DNA of 64,000 bases, from the NCBI GenBank assembly GCA_027625915.1, contig JANTQA010000033.1:2728001-2792000 (forward strand), given 5' to 3'. Positions 57,517 through 64,000 of the stretch are shown here, piece after piece. Each line of letters opens with the position of its first letter. The stretch's first letter is position 1. A program made the position numbers and the translations under genes. This stretch comes from Anaeramoeba flamelloides. Lineage: Eukaryota > Metamonada > Anaeramoebidae. The notes beneath the pieces were generated by a model, which did no database searches, was not told where the DNA came from, and saw only the letters and a list, made by a program, of their open reading frames with translations.

Positions 57517-58002
57517 TTTATTCAATAACCTATGTTGACTGAAATAAATAAATTATTTCAAACTTTTTACTGGTGTTATTACAAAAAAGAGTTTAGAAGT
57601 GTTGTTTTCCAACTTTTTTGATATTATTTTCTTCTTATATCTACTGTTGAAATGAAAATTTTTCAAGATTATCTTTATTTTTAACAGTGAATTATATCTT
57701 GAGAATAATACTGTCCTTCTTTAAGTCATAAAAGAAATTTTTTTTCAAAATTTTCGAAAATATTATTTCTTCTAATTGATAGAAAAATTGAAAGATCTTG
57801 ATATAATCAATGAAAATCGATCTTTTTAGAGATTTTATTTAATCTCATTAAGGGAATTGTTGAAAAAGAATTTATTTTTAAATAATTTGGTGATTTGGTA
57901 TTATCTTAGGAAATTTTAATCAGATAGAATATCTATTAATTAAATTTTGATTCAATATGAAATATTTCTTCACCGAAAATTCTTATTTCATTCCAATATA
58001 AT

Positions 58003-58003
58003 C

Positions 58004-58035
<32 letters not shown>

Positions 58036-58038
58036 GGG
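58003..58038 (+). repeat. Homopolymer junction, about 25 A then 11 G
   Basis: A long A run changes directly to a G run. A G run of this length is exceptional in this window. Such tracts are also common sites of assembly error. Confidence 0.85.
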
Positions 58039-58653
58039 CATAATAAATAAATAAATAAAGTCATCCAATTACAAGATATGATTTGAAGACGATTGGCTAA
58101 AGGAAAAGGGGAAATTGAAATGAATTTTTTTTTCATTTATTTATGAAAAAAAAAATTGAAAAAATTAATATATCATTTTTTTTTAATGTGGAGATACCAG
58201 TAAAAAAGTTTTTAAGACACTCTTTTTATCTTTTTCATTTTTTTTTTTTTTTTTTATTCAAATTGTCAGATTTTGTTATTGTGGGTTTTGTTGTTGTATT
58301 GTTTAAATTTGATTGAATTAGATCTCTTTTATGAATAGATTGGCCTTAGGATATTAGAAAAACACTTGGGCAATATGATCTATTGTTAAATATAGTTTAA
58401 TTTGAAAGTGGGGTTATATTGGACTGTATTTTTTATTAAACACAAAATAAAAACCAAATACAACAGCCTTTGAAAAAAACAAAACATTTAAAAAATAAAG
58501 AGCAGTTATTTACAAAAACGAGACATATAATTTTGAAAAACACAAAAAAAAAGTGAAGACCAATTATTTAACTTAATGTAGAACTTGTAGAAACCAATAC
58601 CAGATTTATTTATTTGGTTAACTAATACCATTTTATTGTATTTTTTGTCTATA

Positions 58654-59132
58654 CAGTGGTGTAAATATCGTGTGTTTATTCATTTTTTCCCCATTACTAA
58701 AATCGAACTCATTTAAAAAATATTTTCTGACTATAGAAATAAAAGAACAAAATCAATGGGATGAAAATGGGATATAAACAAGAAATAAGGTTCTTTAAAG
58801 AAATTTTAAAAAAGAATTATAAAGAATTTGAGAGATTAAAATGGTATTTTTTGAACAAAAAAAATGAGAAAAATTTCATTTTTTGAATTTTCATAAAAAA
58901 ATCCTTTAATCTCAGAAAATTTGTAAATATACGAAATTATTTAAACAAAAGCAATTAATATATATTGAAACCATTCAGATTAATCAAAGATCTAACCTCT
59001 AAAGTCAATTTAAATTCAAACCAAGAATATATATGTCTCTTCCAATCTTAAAATACCCAAGTCTGAAAAAAAAACACGAGTTAAATTTTTGTAATGGGTT
59101 AAAGTCAAAAACACTGGTTATTTACACAACTG
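58654..59132. mobile_element. TA-type CAGT element, distinct subfamily
   Basis: 479 bp with clear ends: TA-CAGTGGTGTAAATA and TATTTACACAACTG-TA. A second inner pair, CCCCATTACT and GTAATGGG, is also inverted. The first dozen bases match family C (CAGTGGTGTCAATA), but the interior does not, so it is a sister subfamily. There is no transposase frame. Confidence 0.8.
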
Positions 59133-60280
59133 TACAATCTTGAAAAAAGAAAAACAACTTTGATTTGGAATTAAGGTTTTTCCCCATTGTTATAAATTAT
59201 TATCACAACAGAGGACTGAAATTTCTGTTCAAATTATTTTTCGTGACTTTTTTATTTTCTGAACTCCTTTACTGATATTTGAAATTTAAATGGGATAAAA
59301 TTGCTTCTGAGTAATATATTTTCAATTATGAAATATCCCTTTCATTTAGGTGTACTTACTCATACAAGTCAACCCTAAATACAACACATGTACCCTAAAA
59401 AAAATGTACCAAACAATAAAAATGATTTCATAAATTACAATATCCCTCTTTGCAAGTTTCTTTGTGTTAAAAAAGAAAGTGAAGTTTTTTTATTCCAATA
59501 CCAGTATTTTGGGTGAACTTACAATCCTAACTGAAGGAAGCCTGAATAATTAGATTAAAATGTAATAGTCTGGAATTGTGTCTCCTACATGTTTCCATTG
59601 AGTTGTATGATTTATTAAATACCTACATTATAGCTCAAATAAAATACAATGTTGTGAATATTTAAAGACTTCTATCCATTGAGTTTTTTGTTCTACCAGT
59701 GAATTAGCTGTAGAGTTTTTTTCGTTTCTTTTACTTGAGGTTCTCAAGAGTAACCAAAAAAAAAGATTCTTACTTTATTAGTTTGAGCAAAAACAACCCT
59801 TTTTTTTCAAAAGAAAACCACAAGATTATCTGATTTGTTTAAGAAGAGTACCAAAAGAAAAACAATTTAAGAGATACAAGGAGAATTTGTTTGGATGAAA
59901 AAACAGTCAAAAGTTCTCAAATATTATCTTTGATTGAGTTTTATTTTTCCGTTTTTTGTTTGCTCATCTTTAGAAAATGAACAAAAACATAACAGATCGT
60001 ATTGCTAGAGATTTGTGACTTTTCTTAAGAAAGAATCGAATTAAAAAAATAATCCTTAAAAAAAAGTTCCATGTAAAAATAGAAGAACAAGAAATTGAAT
60101 TCATTCTTACGAGTATACTTTTGGACGAGAAAAAAACAAATCTTCTTTGAAAAATAAGGATATTTCTTAATTTTTTAACAAAAAAAGATCCAAGAAATAC
60201 TTTTATTTTTACATTTTTATTCTTCGAACTTTCGGCTTCTTTTAAAAAAAAAACTAACTAATCATAAACAAATAGGATAA

Positions 60281-62367
60281 ATGAATGAAAGTGAAGTTGA
60301 TTTTTCCAACCTTTCAATAGAAGAACGTCTTGAACTTAAATTTTGGAAAGCGAGGCTAAGTGCTTATACAGATATTTCCGAATTATTTGAATTTGCAGAT
60401 GAAGACAACGATCCAGTCTTCAAAAAATATGGTAATCTCTTGATTTTTGTTGTGACTCTTTTTTAAAAAAAAAAATTAGCAACACAGAACAATGAAAAAC
60501 TTGAATATGGAATGGAAGAAAAAAAAATTGTTTTTTTTTTAATTTTCAATTGCTCTGTTAAAGTTTTGTTGGCTTTTGGTTGTTTTTTTTTTGAACACAC
60601 TTTCAAACAATCAACATAATCATAGAAAGGGAAATTTTCAAAACTTCAATTCTTTCTCGGCTTAGATTTAACAATAATAAAATGATAAATTAACAACAAG
60701 CCTTTCATAAATTCGATAGCAACCACAAAAAAACACACCAGGGTGGGCATTAGTTTGATTATTTTTGCGTTTTCTGGAATTATGATCCTCAGAGAACAAT
60801 AAAAAAAATATATTTAATCAAACTAGGAACCTTTACAAGATTTTTTTGTTTTGATCCCTCTTTTTAGTTTTATGATTTCATCCATTTCAAAAATGGAATA
60901 AAAAAAACTTATGCATCAACCAAACAACATACTTTTTTACACTCAAAGAAACCAACTTTTTTTTGAATTTGGTTCTCCTAAAAATGGTTTGGTTTAATGT
61001 CTTCAAATTTTCGCAATCAACAAAATGAAAAAAAAAAAAAAATGCTCAACACCCATCCTAACTGAAGTCAAAGAAAAAACTTCTCAATAGTAACTAACAA
61101 ACAGTTCCAAAATTTCATAGAACTCTTTTCAGAACTTTGTTAAGAACACTTTTCTCACACCCTGTGAAAACAACCTAACCTACTTCAAAAAGAAAGGAAA
61201 TATAAAAAAAGCAAAAAACATCATCTAATTTTTTTTTCTCTTTTTTAAAAACACAAACCAAAAAAAAAAAAAAAAAAAAAATATAAACACAAATTTGACT
61301 ACATAAACAAAAACAAACAAAAGCCAACCGTTTACCAACTTTTCTTGGAGACAGAAACATGAATTGCCAAGATCAAGTTATTGATTTGGTATCAAATTTT
61401 GTGGATCGATATGATCATGCCTTTGAGCATTTACAAGAATTAGTAGAGTCTGTGATTGTAAAGTTATATTCTTCCCGTAACAGTACATCGTTTCGTGCTG
61501 TGAATCTAATTTATTTGCTCTTTCAGACGTCAAGGCCTGAAATTGTCGAGTCGCTCGTCAATATCTTATTAACAAGTGGCTTTCGTAACAAATCACCAAA
61601 GGTGATCATTGCAACTGTCCAAACTGCAACCGGGCTTTTGTCTGGGTTTGGTACACCAACCATTGCCTTAAAGCCATTTGTACCTGAAATCCCACTCTTG
61701 ATGGAAAACAGAAATTCGCAGGTAAGGAACGAAACGATCAAATTATTGATGGAAATTGCCAAATGGATTGGCACTAAGAACATGAGTCCCTTTTTAGAAG
61801 AGTTGCCACAAACACTACAACAAAGCATCCGAAAGCAAATTGAAAGAATGAGAAACGAGCAGCCAAAGGCAACAATGTTTCTTCGAAAGCCATTGGTCTA
61901 TGAGGAAAAGGAAGACTCAAAGGGAAGCACACAAAATAAAAAACAAAACGAAGAAAAGGTTATCAATTCTTGGGATCTTTATGATCCAGTTACAGTTTTA
62001 ACCAAAATTGATTCCTTTTATTCACAGGCTTTGAATGATCAAAAATGGATAATTAGAAGAGATATGATGTTAAACATCAACAAGGCATTGGATGCCAGAA
62101 GAATGGACTCAAGCCAAAACTATTCTGATTTGGTTGAAAATTTGTCGTCAAGGATCGCCCATGATTCTAATATTGTTATTCTTGGCTTAGTTTTGGATGC
62201 AATCAAAAAATTAATAATGGGTCTAAGAAAAGACTTTTCAAGATATATCCCTGACATTTTAAAATTAATTATGAATAGGCTTATTGAAAGAAAATTAATA
62301 TATTTAATTCACGAGATTTTTTTTTTATCTATTGAATACTGTATTAATTTAGATTTGCTATTAGATC
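60281..62367 (+). CDS. CKAP5: XMAP215/ch-TOG family microtubule polymerase, 5' part
   Basis: TOG-domain protein that binds tubulin dimers and speeds plus-end growth. Exons 60281-60431 and 61351-62367 join in phase 1 (donor GTAATC, acceptor TTGGAG); the next donor, GTAAAT at 62368, leaves phase 1. That gives 389 residues so far. The first 50 residues match the family start (LELKFWKARLSAY; animals have HKLWKARLSGY), with the tubulin-contact Trp at 22. TOG1 spans about 14-225 (NKSPKVIIATVQTATGLLS, ALKPFVPEIPLLMENRNSQV, TMFLRKPL). A charged linker lies near 235-255. TOG2 begins near 257 with the second contact Trp at 283 (QKWIIRRDMM) and GLRKDFSRYIPDIL. Family members have two to five TOG domains and 800-2000 residues, so most of the protein lies beyond 64000. 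The 3' intron is at least 1.6 kb and carries three transposon relics. Symbol given for the animal orthologue. Confidence 0.88.
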
Positions 62368-62443
62368 GTAAATTTTTTAATTTGTTTTTTTTTTTTATTT
62401 ATTTTTAATTATATTTTTATAATCTATTTTTTTATTAAATATA

Positions 62444-62980
62444 AACTCCAATTCAAAATTTTTAACACACCAAAATTCGATTTGTGAAAAAAAAAACTTA
62501 TTTAATCAATTCAAGAAGAAATACCAAATAAGAACCATTCACCAATTGAAATGTTAACAATTTTTTATAAATTACAATACCCACAAAACAAAAAATAAAT
62601 GATTATCAATAAAAATAAATCAATGGGTATGTTTAAAATTTTGGAGAGAGCAAAACAAAAAAATGCATTACTTAATTTGTAAAAATTCTATTAGGAATAT
62701 TGATCGATCAAATGGTTAGATACTACCAACTAATTTTATTTAAGTTCTTCTATTTGGAACAACTCAACCTTAACATAATATCAATTGTTGAAAAAAATTT
62801 TGATCGAACGCAACAAGTTACGTAATTCAAAAAAATGAAATGAAAACAAAAACTAAAATATGAAAAAATGATTTTCATATTGTTTTTACAAAAATCAAAA
62901 TTATTTCCAATTTGAATGAAATTGTATTATTGTGATTCTTTGGAACGTTTTAGCTGTGTGGAAAATTTTGAATTTTAGTT
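62444..62980. mobile_element. TIR element (AACT/TA family), copy 2
   Basis: 537 bp. Left end TA-AACTCCAATTCAAAATTTT, right end AAAATTTTGAATTTTAGTT-TA. The interior matches 31123-31651. It lies in the XMAP215 intron. The 75-codon frame at 62932-63159 straddles its end and is chance. Confidence 0.75.
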
Positions 62981-63310
62981 TAGATTTCTTTCAGAAAACA
63001 AGACTAGATTATAAACATACACCACCCTTTACATTTAGATCTACATATACACTTAAACATACATATATACTTTTCAAAATTTTAATTTGTAAAGTTTTAC
63101 ATCAACTTTTAAAAATTTTATTTAATATTTATCATTTACGAAAGAAGATGGAGGATTGAAAATCATACAACCCCTTGTAGACATGGCCATTTAATTGTGG
63201 TTTGAACAAGAATTAAGACTTTAAAGCATAAAAAAAAAAATTGTACAAAAGTCAAAAATAAATTTGGAAAATTACCTCTTATCAAAAAGTAAAACTTTTG
63301 ATCAAAACTA

Positions 63311-63544
63311 CTGTTAATTGAAAAATAAAAAGATCAAAATTTTCTCAACAGCTTTCCAAAAAAAAAAAGATTTTTAAATCTTGTTACATTTCAAATTTTT
63401 AATTCTCTGAAAAGAAGTTTAAATTATTAATTTCCCTTTTAGAATTGGGCACTTTGATGTTTTATTTTAATTCTTGGGAGGTGTGTTTTTTTTTTTTTGG
63501 AAAGCTGAATGAAAATTTTATTCAATTTATTTTGGAACAAATAG
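63311..63544. mobile_element. Short TIR element (CTATT/TA family), copy 3
   Basis: 234 bp. Left end TA-CTGTTAATTG, right end AACAAATAG-TA. Inner arms AACAGCTTTCCAAAAAAA and TTTTTTTGGAAAGCTGAATG are inverted. It resembles 2436-2662 along its length. Confidence 0.8.
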
Positions 63545-63653
63545 TAATACCTAATTTTTTTTTTTTCTTGGATATAATTAAAATTTTTGAAATCTTTTGA
63601 GAAAAATTAATAAAAAAAAATTGTGTGGACAGTACCTCATAATTTTACTTTAA

Positions 63654-64000
63654 GGGTCGAGTCATTACGGTGAAAAATTTTTTTCTGAAATGGAAAAAAA
63701 CTTTTTAGGAATTTTTATGAAGACCTAACACCAATCAAAAACCAACCAACCTATGATGTACGATCGATCTCAAAAAATCAACAACTAAATATGAGGACAT
63801 TTTTAGAAAAAAGCGCCAAAGAGCGACACTCAATTTCCAATTAGAATGTTTGTGAATTACAATTTTGAAAACAACTTTGTCAGTTTTGAAGTGTCGCTCT
63901 TTGGCTCTTTTTGAGATCTCGGTGATTTTTTTTTCTTTTTTTTCATTTTTCAAATGATCTATTTTTATCGTAAGAATATTACCTAATCCATACTTGGTCA
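63654..64000 (-). mobile_element. TTAA-type element (GGGTCGAGTCATTA family), cut by window edge
   Basis: Inverted copy of 41330-42014, over 80% identical by eye. It starts TTAA-GGGTCGAGTCATTAC at 63650 and continues past 64000. The internal palindrome is better preserved here: AGCGCCAAAGAGCGACACT facing AGTGTCGCTCTTTGGCTCT. Confidence 0.85.

Larger units (their letters stand above)
55192..60280. other. Divergent gene-free stretch with four TIR elements
   Basis: It lies between the 5' ends of the leftward seven-helix gene and the rightward XMAP215 gene, so both promoters should be here. It contains TIR elements at 55534-55756, 55845-56043, 57053-57516 and 58654-59132, and an A/G homopolymer junction at 58003-58038. 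Short leftward frames at 55237-55437, 56438-56536 and 56702-56902 are not called as genes. Confidence 0.6.
62368..64000 (+). other. Start of a long XMAP215-gene intron, runs off the window
   Basis: No further TOG coding sequence is seen to the right of 62367. The stretch is almost filled by three transposon relics: 62444-62980, 63311-63544 and 63654-64000. An alternative is that the gene is broken here, but the coding part is intact up to the donor. Confidence 0.6.

Noticed and set aside
63735-63953. 72-codon frame similar to 41722-41964, as a conserved small gene
   Set aside because: It lies in a TTAA element, and nearly all differences between copies change the residue, so it is not under protein-level selection.
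1-64000. tRNA, rRNA, snRNA genes or CRISPR arrays
   Set aside because: I looked for T-loop motifs (GGTTCRANNCC), long GC-rich RNA-like blocks and evenly spaced direct repeats and found none I could fold into a convincing gene.
1-64000. Retroviral, LTR or Polinton-like element
   Set aside because: No reverse transcriptase, integrase, capsid or polymerase motif and no long terminal direct repeats were seen; the repeats found are short TIR elements or unclassified.

Overview
This is a very AT-rich nuclear window from a eukaryotic protist. The evidence is spliced genes of conserved eukaryotic families (importin beta-1, an XMAP215/ch-TOG protein, a CAP-Gly/RasGEF protein, a seven-helix membrane protein), homopolymer and Asn/Gln/Glu/Asp runs, and no bacterial-style operons. 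A 4.2 kb frame without TAA, TAG or TGA fits the standard code. The style recalls free-living amoebae (an Anaeramoeba- or dictyostelid-like lineage), but that is inference and the species cannot be fixed from the sequence.

I support eight genes. Left to right: importin beta-1 (minus, 524-4081, one intron); a 1402-residue low-complexity protein ending in a C2H2 finger and AT-hook (minus, 10741-14949); a five-exon CAP-Gly / coiled-coil / RasGEF protein (minus, 20528-29764) with a 5.8 kb intron; a small basic-tailed protein (plus, 33599-34060); a coiled-coil gene with one frame break (plus, 38656-40237); a small helical protein (minus, 44282-44806); a TOM1/GPR137-like seven-helix protein split by a 6.5 kb intron (minus, 47702-55191); and the 5' part of an XMAP215/ch-TOG microtubule polymerase (plus, 60281-62367, running off the right edge). 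All nine splice donors I infer begin GTAA, and the reading phase is kept at all eight junctions where both exons are in view.

The rest is mostly short DNA-transposon relics with terminal inverted repeats. Some have TA target duplications (families starting CAGT, CTATT and AACT); others have TTAA duplications with ends starting GTGAC or GGG, as in piggyBac-type elements. Several are nested: a TTAA element inside a TA element inside another TTAA element at 4.7-7.9 kb, and two more inside an unclassified repeat at 41-43.3 kb. Uninterrupted paralogous sites elsewhere in the window confirm the target duplications. A separate family of GC-bearing palindrome mosaics occurs four times (about 22.1, 37.9, 46.0 and 51.2 kb) and matches no class I know. 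I saw no tRNA, rRNA, CRISPR array or virus-like element.

The genes do not form a pathway cluster. Two of them (CAP-Gly/RasGEF and XMAP215) act at microtubules, and importin beta also has a known spindle role, but this may be chance. The best candidate for an undescribed protein is the CAP-Gly/RasGEF fusion, which would couple microtubule binding to Ras-family activation in one chain.
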